NCBI GenBank assembly: GCA_036850595.1
Contig: CM072152.1
Location: forward strand, 248,001-312,000
DNA length: 64,000 nucleotides
Reading direction: 5' to 3'
Source of the DNA: Rhyacichthys aspro
Taxonomy: Eukaryota; Chordata; Actinopteri; Gobiiformes; Rhyacichthyidae
This document shows, in pieces, positions 11,628 to 22,117 of this stretch (positions are counted from its first letter, which is position 1; every line of letters begins with the position of its first letter). The translations under genes were made by a program, and so were the position numbers. The notes beneath the pieces were generated by a model. The model had not been told where the DNA came from. It made no database searches and saw only the letters and a list, made by a program, of their open reading frames with translations.

Positions 11628-13015
11628 TATTAAAGCTGCACGTGGCGATTGTAGATTATGTGGACAGAGTTTGACGTCTCTCAGATAAAAAATGTAGGAG
11701 GAGATAGTTAAATTATAAAGGTTAAAAACAGTATGCTCATGGGTTCCGTTCAAAATTGCCTTTGACTTTCTTGCTCAAGATCGCAAGATAGAAGTGTGTA
11801 CCAAATCTCATTAAGCTATGACAAACAGTGTCCGATTGTAATCGGAGTATTTATGACAAAGTTACAGCAGTTTGAAAAAAAGGTGATTTTACCCCAAATT
11901 GGTGGCTACATCCAAAGCTGATCCAAGACCTAATTGATGAATATTGTTGGCACAGGTGTCTACATGGTATTGAGCAAGTTTGAAGCTGCTGTGTTAAAAA
12001 CCTTAGGAGGAGACACCTAAAAGGGGCACCTGTAAGGGCCTGTAAGGGTAAATAATATGTAAAATATATGCCACTGTCACTGCTAAATCATTCTCTGTTT
12101 TAGATCTACTCTTTCCATTTTGTTCTAAAACCTGGTTTGACATAATACACTTTTAACAATAACAGTCTATACCAGCTTTCTCTCACCACACAAAACTACC
12201 TGCCTAACCTCAGCTGACTGAACACATGCAATTTATGAACAGTTTATGGGTGAAAAGGTTAGTGAGTGTTATATTATTGTTGACACTATTTGGCAAAGAG
12301 TCTTCTAGTGCATTCAAAATACTACACTACACTCTTGGATAAATTCCTTTTCTGACACAAGCCTCCTGAGGGCTGGACAGGGGTGGGTCGAGGGCCTGAT
12401 GTGGCCCCCGGGCCTTAAAATGCCCAGGTCTGGTATAGGATATTACATTGAGATTTATTACTATCACAAAATGATACCATGAAGCTGGTAAAAATAACAG
12501 GTGTTAAAAAATATCAACAAAAGGTGGGATTTTTCTTTTTTCTTAGTACTTGCACTTCTATGTATTTATTCTACAAAAAACAACAAATTTTACCTCCTTC
12601 CGCCATGTCCTTGGACAAGTTTGTTAAAGTATGAGGAATATGAAATCTTTATTCCAAGATGGCTGACTTCCTCTTTGTCAGGGTTTGCCTTGATGTGAGG
12701 AATGTTTGTATCAAATTTCCTGTCTCTACAGCAAGTACTTTCACTTTCCACTGGCGTAATGCCACTTTTCCAGGGTGTGCTGTTGAGCCCCCTTTTTATG
12801 GGTTTCATTAGCACTCCCAAAAAAAATCATTATGGTCTTGAATTTTGGGTGAAGTTTGGTGTAGTTTCAGTAATGTTTAGGAGATCAAATTAACGTTCAA
12901 TTGTCGCCTCCCATTAATTTCCTGACTCTATGCCAAAAGAAATGTACTTTCACTTCCTGTTGATGTAATGTAGTTTTACTTTTCCAGGGAGCGTTGTTGA
13001 GCCTCAGACTTAATA
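11628..13015 (+). repeat. Family A interspersed repeat, copy 1 (3'-truncated)
   Basis: Family A is my label for a moderately diverged repeat in four places of this window. It starts near attaaagctgc and carries recurring phrases such as gtgtgtaccaaatttc, cttttccagggtg, a gag(c)cccctttttatggg phrase and tgaattttgggtgaagtttg. Complete copies end in ggccctcccggccatcgcc. Copy 1 begins tattaaagctgcacg and stops before 13016 without the terminal block. It contains internal repetition of the same phrases. No coding capacity or terminal inverted repeats are seen, and I cannot name the family. Confidence 0.7.
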
Positions 13016-13021
13016 ATTAGT

Positions 13022-13510
13022 GTGGGCTATTTATGGTAAATGGCATGTATTTATATAGCACTTTTCATGCCCTTTTGGGGCACCCAAAGTGCTTTACATC
13101 ATGCTTCCATTCACACACATTCACACACATTCACACCTGGGGCAGATGGAGCGGTGGGCTGCCATACACCAGGCGCTAAAGCCTTCCCCAACCACCACCA
13201 AACTCACCTCTACAATCACACGCATTCATACACCAGTGCTGTGGCACTGGAGGTATGAACAGGCACGTGTCACTGTGGGCTCTCTCCGGGTACTCCAGCT
13301 TTCTCCCACCACCCAAAGACATGCATGTATAGGTGAATGAATGTAAGAGTGAATGGTTGTCTGTCAATGTTCGTCTATAAGTGTTAATCCTGCGACAAAC
13401 TGGCCACTGTCCAGGGTGTACCCTGCCTAAGGCCCAAAGCTGCTGGGTTAGGCTCCAGCCACCTGCCACCCCAAATGGGACTAAGCGGTAGAGAAAGAAT
13501 GAAAAACAGG
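13022..13510 (+). repeat. Interspersed fish repeat (tatatagcactttt / gcggtagaaaatga type)
   Basis: The segment opens with a tatttatatagcacttttca box and the partly inverted aaagtgctttaca. It continues through a (cattcacaca)n tract and ends ctaagcggtagagaaagaatga. The last part reappears inverted at 51094-51345 and weakly at 43105-43290. It is non-coding; open frames across it are shadows. Confidence 0.65.
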
Positions 13511-13759
13511 CCATTATAAAGTAAGTGAAAACGCCAAAGTGTTGCAATAGGAAATAAAACTGACCTTATTTGCAAAAATTCACAATTATTTTTAAAGGCA
13601 CCCATCCATTTTGACAACTCAAGAAAAAAAAAAAAAAACATTTTTCTCTACAAAAAATCTGTACACTAAAAAAAAATAATACATGAACCTCAAAAATACA
13701 CATAAGTGTAGTGAGTGATCACTACTGAAAACATGAACTGTTAATATTTTTGGTATATT

Positions 13760-13922
13760 TTAGATAAATCCCCATTTGAAATCTGTGAGGTTTTTAAACA
13801 AAGTGGCCACATAAGGATTGACAGTCGCACATTTCTTGTGGACCATTTTCCCAGTTTTCTTTGACATGACCTTCCCTTGAGAGGCTTTTGATCCTTTTTC
13901 TGGATTGATGCCAATCAAACGC
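13760..13922 (-). pseudogene. 3'-terminal exon of an unidentified minus-strand gene
   Basis: Read on the minus strand after acceptor gtgtgcag, this exon gives RLIGINPEKGSKASQGKV, MSKKTGKMVHKKCATVNPYV and ATLFKNLTDFKWGFI, then a stop. It joins in phase (AG plus G) to the exon at 13980, giving LEFIQR-RLIGINPEKG. The basic Lys-rich tract and the joined frame look like real coding sequence rather than chance. I recall similar C-terminal pieces in multicopy, uncharacterised fish proteins but cannot name the family. No function is proposed. It may be the end of a transposon-borne gene, or a decayed gene antisense to CADPS. Confidence 0.6.
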
Positions 13923-13979
13923 CTGCACACAAACAAGTAAACATAATCATAAATTGTATTTTAGGCTTATTGTACATAC

Positions 13980-14182
13980 CTTTGAATAAATTCAAGTGTT
14001 CTGGAGGCCTCCTCTTGATATTGCAGATTAAAGACATAGTAGGTGGAAAATAAAGTGGCGAGGGCACAGTTGAACTCGACGTGGCCTTCGCAGACCACTT
14101 GTCCTTCAATGCTGATCATAAATCGATAAGTGGTCATCTGATCACCAGTAAGTGGGAAAACATCCAGATAAAAACAAAACAA
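13980..14182 (-). pseudogene. Penultimate exon of the same minus-strand gene (5' border unsure)
   Basis: The minus-strand frame reads YLDVFPLTGDQMTTYRFM, ISIEGQVVCEGHVEFNCA and LATLFSTYYVFNLQYQEEA, then SRTLEFIQ. It is followed by a good donor GTATGT (13979-13974), and splicing to 13922 keeps the frame. The upstream border is not certain; an acceptor is possible near 14134, but the family-like sequence seems to continue past it. No further upstream exons were recognised, so this is probably a fragment. Confidence 0.55.
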
Positions 14183-14228
14183 TGTGTTTACAATTAAGGA
14201 ACTTCAGACAAACCAATTAAAGGAGACC

Positions 14229-14530
14229 TTTTAAAGGGATAGTTCGGAATTATTGACATATTGTCTAATTTTCTAGTGAGCCAAAGTTATGAAGCATTCT
14301 TTCTATTTCGGGGTCAGTCGATGCTAAGGCTAGCGCAAGTAAATGGTAACTGCTAGCATGCCATTAAAGTTGATGGAACAATTTTAGAAATAACCAACCT
14401 TACATTTTGAAGTATTTATGTTGGAGCAGATGCGTCCTGGTAGTAAGTCCGTACCCAGCGGCACTCTGCTGTGGCCAGACTTACTACCAGGAAGCATCTG
14501 CTCCAATGATATTCTTTCGCAATGCTTGTA
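14229..14530. repeat. Probable TTAA-type MITE fragment with central hairpin
   Basis: A TTAA-bounded start (tttaaagggatagttcgg) typical of fish MITEs is followed at 14422-14505 by a strong hairpin. The 28-nt arms (14422-14449 and 14478-14505) differ only around one position and enclose a 28-nt loop. No matching right terminus is visible, so the element is truncated or its end has diverged. Confidence 0.45.
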
Positions 14531-15479
14531 ATGTAATTATACTACTTGTGTCTTTTAATTAGTGTTATTACACATAGAATTACATTTGCATGAATTGGGT
14601 TTAAGGCATTTAGCCTATTTTATTCCACAGTGGGCTTGGTAATATTATCCCTTACGTTTTATAACAACTAAATAAAACTTGATTGTTTGATTTCATGTTA
14701 CCTTTACACAATAACAGGCCCCATTACCCGTTTGGTGACTTTTTGCCAATGTTCTACCCCCCCTGCACGACGGTGCAGTCTTATTTGTGACTGGAGCGTG
14801 TCTACAGACAAATTGTACTCGCGTATTACAAAGCTTGTCAGATACTCTTTAAGCTAAGTTGTGAGGCAATGCGACATGGTTTTGGAGCGCACAAAAAGAT
14901 GTACCTCCTGGACATTTTAAATTTATTTTTCAGCGCATAATTCTCCATTTTGCATTGTGACATGGGGATGATGTGCCTTGTAACTTGATTACACCTTTAC
15001 ATGAACATAAGCCTCAAGCACAATAAATACCACACATAGCCTACGTATGAATTGGAAAGAATAATCTTAAAAATCTAGTTGTGACCATGTTACCATTGCG
15101 ACACGATCGAGAGCTCTTACTTAATTCCCCATCTTGTTTGCAAGGTAAATATACAGTTAATTTAACAAAAGTTTAGATGGCTTACCTTTTTTCCCAAAGA
15201 AGGTGATTAGGTGTAAGATCTGTGCCAAGATGTTACATGATACCTCTATGATCTCTGCAAAAGAGCACATGTGCTTCCAAATGAACAAATATTGCCCCTA
15301 CCGTAAATTAAGATCGGAGCATAAAATATATTTTTTTAAACTGAAATCTACGGCAATTAACCGTTTTCCACTAAAACGGTTCATTATCATTAAAAATAAG
15401 TGTATTTTTACAGTTATTCTTTACAGTGTATGCAATATAATTTGTCTTCGGATCTTAGTTTTTTCACATCTCGCCTTGA

Positions 15480-15692
15480 TAATTTCAACTCCCTACTTTT
15501 TGTTCTTCCTCAGAAATTCCAGCATAAATTCCAATTGGAGTCTCCAAAAACTCTGCAGCCCTAATAACCACCTGACCATTTATCACATCACCCCCGGTAT
15601 TCCAGCAGCTCCATTGGCTCCTCATTAAACACCGTATTGACTTTGCTAGAGGAGCCTCTCCAGATGTTGTACCAGTAATTTAGTCAGGTTAC
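15480..15692 (+). pseudogene. L2-like LINE reverse-transcriptase C-terminal fragment
   Basis: In one frame a short stretch reads SPPVFQQLHWLLIKHRIDFA then RGASPDVVPVI, the signature of the region after the RT domain in L2-type LINEs (HITPVLxxLHWLPVxxRIxFK). Just before it a second frame gives LLFVLPQKFQHKFQ, the equivalent of the LDYCNSLLxGLPxK motif. Several frameshifts are needed, so it is dead. Confidence 0.6.
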
Positions 15693-16875
15693 TAACATGT
15701 TTTATGCTAGTGAGGAAAACCGGAGTAGCTACCTGGAGAGAAGCCACCCAAGTGCTGTTCCTCCAAGACTCAGCTCAGAGGGCATGTGGTCTGTGAGAAT
15801 ATAGAAAAGAATATAGAAAGCACACATGTTGAGCTGTTGTTTACTTCATAAAGAGAGGATTTATTCTCCTATACTTCAAACAAACATGTTGTAGACTTCA
15901 GACAAAAACATACTCAGCTTCATATATTCAAAATATCAATTAACTTAACTAGATAGCCTTAGTTCAGTCCCGTATCTAAAATCATGGCCACAGCTTACTT
16001 AAGCTATTGTGAGTACAACAGTCTTTGTATATTCTTTATATTTACAAGTAATCAAAAATAAATCTGTCAATCAGTCTAAATCACCAATTATCTTATTTGA
16101 ATCCTGCACAAAACATTCAATTCCATAGACACATGAAACCAGCCGAAAATGTGTACTTTGCTTCGTATTTCCCATGTACCATGTAATATATTGACTAAAT
16201 TTGTGTTTTTAACTATGTTTAACATTGTCTCTTTTAACATGAAATTGATTTTTACTGTAGTTATACTTTGTATTTTAAACTCTCATTTTAAACTTTTACC
16301 AATATTTAAATTTTAACATGAAACTACAAAATTAAATTAATTAAATCTTGTTTACAGAAATGACATAAACAAAGAAAGTGTTCTTGTAATGGTGCTTTTC
16401 TAGCTTAAGGACTAAAACCACCAGGTATGTACTATAGCCTTCAGTGTTACAGTAGCATTTCTGGTATTTGGTAATAAATCACAAATATGCCTATTTAGTC
16501 ACAAATAAAACCAGGAAATGACATACAGTATGAAAAACACTTCATAAATGCATATAAATGTTGTACTCTGCTATTCCCCACTATACAGGACAGTTCAGTC
16601 AATACACAAATATCTTCCACCCTTTCTCACCACATGCAACTATATTGTTAGTGACACCTTAAAACAAACAAACAAACAAAAAAGTCTGCAACAAGCACCT
16701 TAGTTTTAGTGTTTACTAACCTGCGATAAAGAATAGAGAAAACACATGAAAGGATTTATTCTCCCTCTAGAGCGCTGCATTCTACCCTTTACCAACGGTG
16801 CGATAGGTGCCTTCTAGCAGCTTGTACATGGAATAGCACAAAACTCATTTGAGCTGCAATGGAACCAAATTAATG
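15693..16875. other. Intron 8, no feature recognised
   Basis: AT-rich sequence with A/T runs and a short (aaac)n tract near 16660. No termini or coding match. Confidence 0.45.
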
Positions 16876-17569
16876 ATTAAAAGTAGGGGTGCACTGATCC
16901 AGCTTTTCAGTACAGATCCAGATCAGAGTCATTGGAGTATCTGCAGGTATCAGATACCGATCTGATCCAACTGGTATTTTAATATAGATCATATAAATAA
17001 GGACCCTTGTCTTTGTCACATGACCCATGATGGAGATGGGGGTTATCATTACATTTTATTGTAATGAGTAGATTTCTCCAAATAAAAAGAAAGTAAAGAC
17101 CAGCTCTTATACGATTGTATAGACATACAATGCCAACTTAAAAAAGAGTAATTCATTTTATTTATGATTTATTTTTATGATTCTTGTGGGAGTCTTGTAT
17201 AATCCAGGGGTCAGCACTGATCAAACAAAGTTAACAAATCAGCTGATGGATTTTTAGGCACTATAGCTTCACTGTTTTTACATTAAAATGAATAAAATGT
17301 GTCTTACAACAGCAGTTTTTCATCAAATCTCACACATATAAAACATATTAGTGAGTAAAGGTAGCAGTTTGCAACGTAATGCTCAGAGAGAGGAGCTGTG
17401 AAACTCGATTAAATTGTAAGCGACAAACAGTTAGCTTTCCTTTAGCTCGCTGCTAACAAGAAGCAGTAGTCTGAACAAGTTAATAACTGTGGACAAAGCA
17501 GGTGGCTTTAACGTTCCCCTCTCCCTGATTCAGCTGACCTTGCTCTGCTCATGAGGAGCAGAGGGGTAT

Positions 17570-17868
17570 TGGGGTGCATTGGCTCAGTTGGTAGAGCAGG
17601 GCATTTAAAAACCAGAAGGTTGGTGGTTCAATTCCCGCTCCCTCCTGTTCATCCTGTTGTTGTTTCCTTCACCCACCTTACCTCCAGATTTTTTTTTGAT
17701 TTGTGCAGAATGGCTGCCACATCTCTGTCAGTCACAGATTATATAGATCTACAGAGGTAGTTTACCACCAGCATTATAATAACGATAATGAATAATGGAG
17801 TCAATTGTGACACACTTTCAGTGACTTGACAAAAAAGCGCTATAAAAAGCTAATCCATTATTATTATG
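17570..17868 (+). repeat. tRNA-derived SINE nested in the hAT element
   Basis: It has RNA polymerase III box A (tggctcagttgg) and box B (ggttcaattcc) at tRNA spacing. A body related to the SINE at 53441 follows (gctccctcctgttcat, cttcacccacctta), then a 3' end aaaagcgctataaaaagc with an ATT-type tail. It is not a tRNA gene: no acceptor-stem pairing, and a long 3' body. Part of the body present in the other copy is missing. Confidence 0.85.
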
Positions 17869-18145
17869 AGCATGCACAGTGGTATAGTCTACGTGCTATG
17901 CAGGTATACGCCCTATACCCACTGAAAAAAGCAGCGTGATTTCCGTATAACCACTACAAAATGTACACTGATGCGTAACTGTGTCTGCCAAAAGCAGCAC
18001 TAGCTGCCTCTTGATTGGTTTACGGTGCAAAGTGGTAGGGAGGAAGAAGCAGGCAGTGGAGCACTTACCCGACCGGAGAAAAAAAACCTACTATGAATAG
18101 GAGACAAGTGACACTACCCCACACGTCTGTGGATCTCCATCAATG

Positions 18146-18155
18146 ATGTCTCCTG
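18146..18155 (+). pseudogene. hAT transposase, candidate first coding exon
   Basis: ATGTCTCCTG directly precedes a strong donor gtaagt. Its single spare G joins AT of the exon at 18675, giving M-S-P-D-D-S-S-W-P. The short length makes this exon tentative, but phase and donor fit exactly. Confidence 0.55.
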
Positions 18156-18674
18156 GTAAGTGCTAACAAGCCTAAATGTACAAAGCTAGCATTCACTTAG
18201 TTGTCACCACAAAATCAAGCTAGGCCTACTGGACAGTTTTAAAAGACATAAGCATAATCAGGGCTTGACATTAACAGCCAACTGACCAAATGGAGGTAGA
18301 TTTTAAATTCTGGTTTGTAACTTTGAGAAGCTAGCCACTTTGGCCTATTAAATCAATGGGAGCCTTCATCAACATCTTTCCCAGAAAAAAAAAACAAAAC
18401 TTAATTTTAATTAATGCTCTCTCCCCATTGGCCACAGTCAATTTTTTTAAATTATATTTTCATAGCTTATACTACTCTTAATTAAAGTCTTAAATGGATA
18501 GTTGCTTAAAAAAACAAAAACGGCCAACAAGCAAAAAAGTCAAGCTCTGAACATAACTAAGAATGTAGGCTATGTGAGAGTAACATGTATGTTTGTAGTT
18601 TTACTTTACCTAACTCTGTACTGTAAAAAAAAAAACCCCCAAAAAAACAAAACAAACATGTTTGTTTTTTCTAG

Positions 18675-18767
18675 ATGACAGCTCCTGGCCAGCCCTGTGG
18701 ACTGAGAGCCAGGCTAGGGAATTTAAAAACAGGCATCTTTGGTTAGAATGGAGGGACAGAAAGTTAG
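18675..18767 (+). pseudogene. hAT transposase exon 2
   Basis: Between acceptor tttttctag and donor gtaaat. It reads DSSWPALWTESQAREFKN then RHLWLEWRDRKL, like the N-terminal WP-W-x-F-x-x-x-x-x-W-L segment of transposase-derived proteins of the KIAA1586 type. It leaves one G, completed by GC of the next exon to Gly, so intron and phase are still intact. Confidence 0.75.
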
Positions 18768-18998
18768 GTAAATACCAGCCAATATGCAGAGCAAGCATCT
18801 ATATAAAAGTACAGGTATTTTGAATGTATTACAAGACAACATCATTTATTCTATTTAAAAAACACAAAGAATAGCCTAAAGATTAGAAGATTAGCACAAA
18901 TATAATTAAAAGTTTAACAAATTACATTTGCATCACTGAATGTTTTTGTTAATATCAATTAAAATGATGTGTGTTAATATTTTTTTATTTACTTCCAG

Positions 18999-20504
18999 GC
19001 TGTACTGTGTGCAGTGCAACCAAATCAACCAGAGTCCTGACAGAGGAACAAGTGGCCATATCTGAGGAGTTGGTTTCGTTCAGGATCCAGTCGTCGAAAA
19101 CCTTGCCTTGTCCTCATTGAGAAACAAAATTAGGTGGCATGAGATGTCCAAGGCTCTTTAAATAGCTCAAGAACTCACAGAAAAGGGTGGAAGGGATTTG
19201 ATTGGCAATATGGTTAGAGCTGTGTCAGACTCTGTCTCGACTGAATCTGATGCTGTGTTCAGAACAGCATATTTCCTTGCTAAAATGACTAAAGGCCTTT
19301 TACTGATCACGATGATCTCACTGAACTCCAGGAAAAAAATGGTGTCAACATGGGGACTAATCTGCACTCCAGCCAGCAAAATTGTGGAACATGTAGCAAA
19401 GGAAATTCAGGTAAAAATAGTCAAAAGTTTTGTGGCATCCTCAAGCAAACTGTCTGTTTTAATTGATGAGGCCACATCTATCAGCCACAAACCAGCTTTG
19501 ATTGTAAATGTGAAAGCCTCTGTAGATGGAGCTCCCCCTGAATTTGTTTTCTTGGAGCTGGTTGAATTAGAGAGTCAAAAAGCAGAGAGTATTGAGAGAG
19601 CTTTGTTCAACTGTTTGGACATGGCTGGCTTCAGTGAAAAGTGGCTTAAGAAACTGGATTGCATTTGTTTCTGATGGAGCCAGTGTTATGTTGGGTAGCA
19701 AGCAGTAAAGGCTGTGTGGAGATCAAATGAAGCACTCAGGCAAGTGATGCAAAAAAACCAACAAAAAAACAAACAAAAGAAAGGCAGACACACAGAGATC
19801 TTGCACAGTGTTTGCAAAGTAAGGAGTGTCTCTGTGACCTTGGACTAATGTATGATACCTTGTCAGAATTAACAAATCTGTCGAGGAACTGAAGGCCCAT
19901 TCTGTTACATTAATAAGGGCAGAACATCTTTTGAAGCACTACATCCGAGTGCTGAGTTCATTCAAAGAATCTCCAGGAGAAAAGTCAGTGGAAGCATTGA
20001 AAGCACAAGCTTCAGGGCATTTTGGATCTGTTCCCCTTGAATCTAATGGCAAGCTTATACCAATTACTGCAAATCAGTTCCTGTAAAGCTTGATCAACAA
20101 TATAGAAAAGCTCCTCTTTTTTGAAGGTGAAATGCTGTGTGATCTTAGCATTCTGGACACAAACTACTGGCCATCAACACCAGGCATACGCTTTGGTGAG
20201 TCCCAAGTAAAGCAACTTTGAAGACCAAGTTGCCAATGGATTTGCTTGACAATCCAAACAGTGAACCTGAAAACCTAAAACCACTCATAAGATGCCTGCA
20301 GACTATCCTTGCAGCACAGCTGAGTGTGAAAGAGGGTTTAGTGTTATGAATAATGTGTGCACAGACAAGCGTTCTACACTTACATTGTCCAAAGTTAGAA
20401 ACATACTGATGATCAGCATCAATGGCCCTCCTGTTAGTATTTGTGAGAAGAAAGTATGTATTTTCATTGTTAAGAGCACAACGTCTGTCACACAGAGAAG
20501 ATGA
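18999..20504 (+). pseudogene. hAT transposase main exon (KIAA1586-like), decayed
   Basis: After acceptor cttccag the frame gives GCTVCSATKSTRVLTEEQVA and then hits a stop near 19118. A long open piece (19198-19674) carries SSSKLSVLIDEATSISHKPA and LVELESQKAESIERALFNCL, the DE(A/S)T catalytic-core region of hAT transposases. A frameshift later comes FVSDGASVMLG. Around 19740-19800 a poly-A-rich stretch replaces the expected HCxNHRLEL segment. The pieces ECLCDLGLMYDTLSEL and VLSSFKESPGEKSVEALKA follow, and the C-terminal dimerisation motif CSTAECERGFSVMN lies at 20312-20353. At least three frame breaks are present, so no protein is expected. Confidence 0.85.
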
Positions 20505-21571
20505 CCAAAAACACAAAAAGTGCAAGCAGAGTACAAACATTTTTGAAAAGTTTTGTAGACAAGTTTTGTCATTTGTTATTTAAAGGAAACTGTTACATTG
20601 TTACACTTCTGTGTAATTGTTTGTGTGATCTAAATATTGGTTAAGCACATTATTGATTTCAAAAGCTTTATGTTATGTTGTTATGATACATGTATGTTTC
20701 TTTTATTTCATTTATTTGTCTGTTTGTTATATCATTGCTGTTAAGAAATGATGATTTTGTTTTGTGTGTTTGATTAATTAATACTGATGTTTGAAATTGT
20801 AGATTAATAAATACTAAATTCTTATCAAAAAGTTACATCACACATTTTTTCCATAAAATATCTGAATAAATATAAATTACTATTTTTACTTTTACTTGGC
20901 TGTTTTCTTTTCATTCATGTCTCATTTTGTATTTTTTATGAGCTTTAGTTGCGGGCATCTCTGTAGGCCTATGTGTTATTAGTGAGGGTAATGTCTGAGA
21001 ACTGTCATTGTGGACCTTAGATGTTTGTTGGTATCACAATATACCCACCACAAAAATATACACGACACCACTGAGTATGCAGCCTCCTGTGCTCTGTCAG
21101 TGAAAGCACTCCCTGCGCTGCTGCTGTCTCCGTCTGAGCGACAGTGGCTACACGACAGGCGACATGTTGTTCTCAATAACAATTGAGTAGTTTATTATAT
21201 AAGTAAATCTCCACACTGCAGATTTGACTTGCTCCATATCGTCTTCCCTCAAGACCTGACGGTGCACGTGCCACAGACATACAGCTACACATAGTAGATT
21301 GGACCTATGTATTCACCCCAATGACGGTGTCTGATCCAGCATTATTGTCAGGATCGGGATTAGTTTTCAATCCCAATACCGGGTCGGTGAATCCCTGATT
21401 AAAAGAATAAGAAAATAAAAATAATAGGGGTACCTGTTTTTTCATTCACCCCTTCCAGAACTTTATGTTTTTGTTTAAACTTTAAACTAACTATTTTCAA
21501 GCTTCTACACAGGCACAGCGAGAACAACAACAACAACAAAAAAAAAGATATTAAAGCTGCTAGGAGGACCT

Positions 21572-21639
21572 GAGGACCTAAGCCTCCATGGTCACAGTGG
21601 AAGGCGAGTTCCATTGTGACCATGGAGGCTTAGGTCCTC
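21572..21639. repeat. Near-perfect hairpin in family A copy 2
   Basis: Arms of 31 bp (21572-21602 and 21609-21639) pair with a single mismatch across a 6-nt loop (ggcgag). The sequence includes CTAAGCCTCCATGGTCACA and its complement. Confidence 0.9.
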
Positions 21640-21854
21640 GGGACTGCTTAAATAAAACAGCAGTATATACTGAAAAGACAACTTTTTTCCCACCCCATTC
21701 CAATTTTACAGGGGTGCTGTTGGTAATAGGGCATAACCCCTATAGGATTTTTCCTCAGGGTCCCAGGATGGATGTCTCTGCCAAATGTCAGTAATATTCA
21801 AAGAGGCATTTCGAATGATAGCCATAATATGGGCATACATTATTGTGTTTAGAG

Positions 21855-22117
21855 CAGTGGTTCTCAAACTCGGATCTATGCTATTTTAAGTTTTATATGA
21901 ACACATACCTATCTACCTATCAATGTTATGAAATTAACTTGCTGCTACTTTGAAATCACATTTTGTATCACACCGCTTTATAAAAGTCCAAACATTTAGA
22001 TTAAAACATCTGTAGCAGAAAACAATAATCCTACATTTTGTAGTCACCATTCTGAAGTATCACCACAGAGAGCCAAATACCACCTGTGGTACCCGTACCA
22101 CAGTTTGAGAACCTCTG
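21855..22117. mobile_element. hAT MITE (263 bp) inside family A copy 2
   Basis: Ends are CAGTGGTTCTCAAACT and AGTTTGAGAACCTCTG, flanked by GTTTAGAG and GTTTAGAA, an 8-bp duplication with one change. Removing it rejoins the family A phrase found intact in copies 2 and 4 (atatcagtgtgttcag ... gtgcac). No coding sequence. Confidence 0.88.

Larger units (their letters stand above)
16884..21397 (+). mobile_element. hAT DNA transposon, complete ends, 4.5 kb
   Basis: Both ends are visible: TAGGGGTGCACTGATCC on the left, and on the right a terminus whose reverse complement is CAGGGATTCACCGACCC. The flanks carry an identical 8-bp duplication ATTAAAAG (16876-16883 and 21398-21405), the hallmark of hAT insertion. 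Inside is a + strand transposase gene with splice sites (18146-20504) and a nested SINE (17570-17868). An AATAAA-containing stretch near 20805 could end the transcript. The transposase is broken, so the copy is dead although its ends survive. Confidence 0.93.

Noticed and set aside
12361..12435. Stretch resembling the right end of a hAT MITE (ggcccccgggcc ... caggtctgg)
   Set aside because: No matching left end or target duplication could be found within copy 1 of family A.
17570..17650. tRNA-like sequence with A and B boxes
   Set aside because: It is the head of a SINE, not a tRNA gene: no paired acceptor stem and a long 3' body with tail follow.
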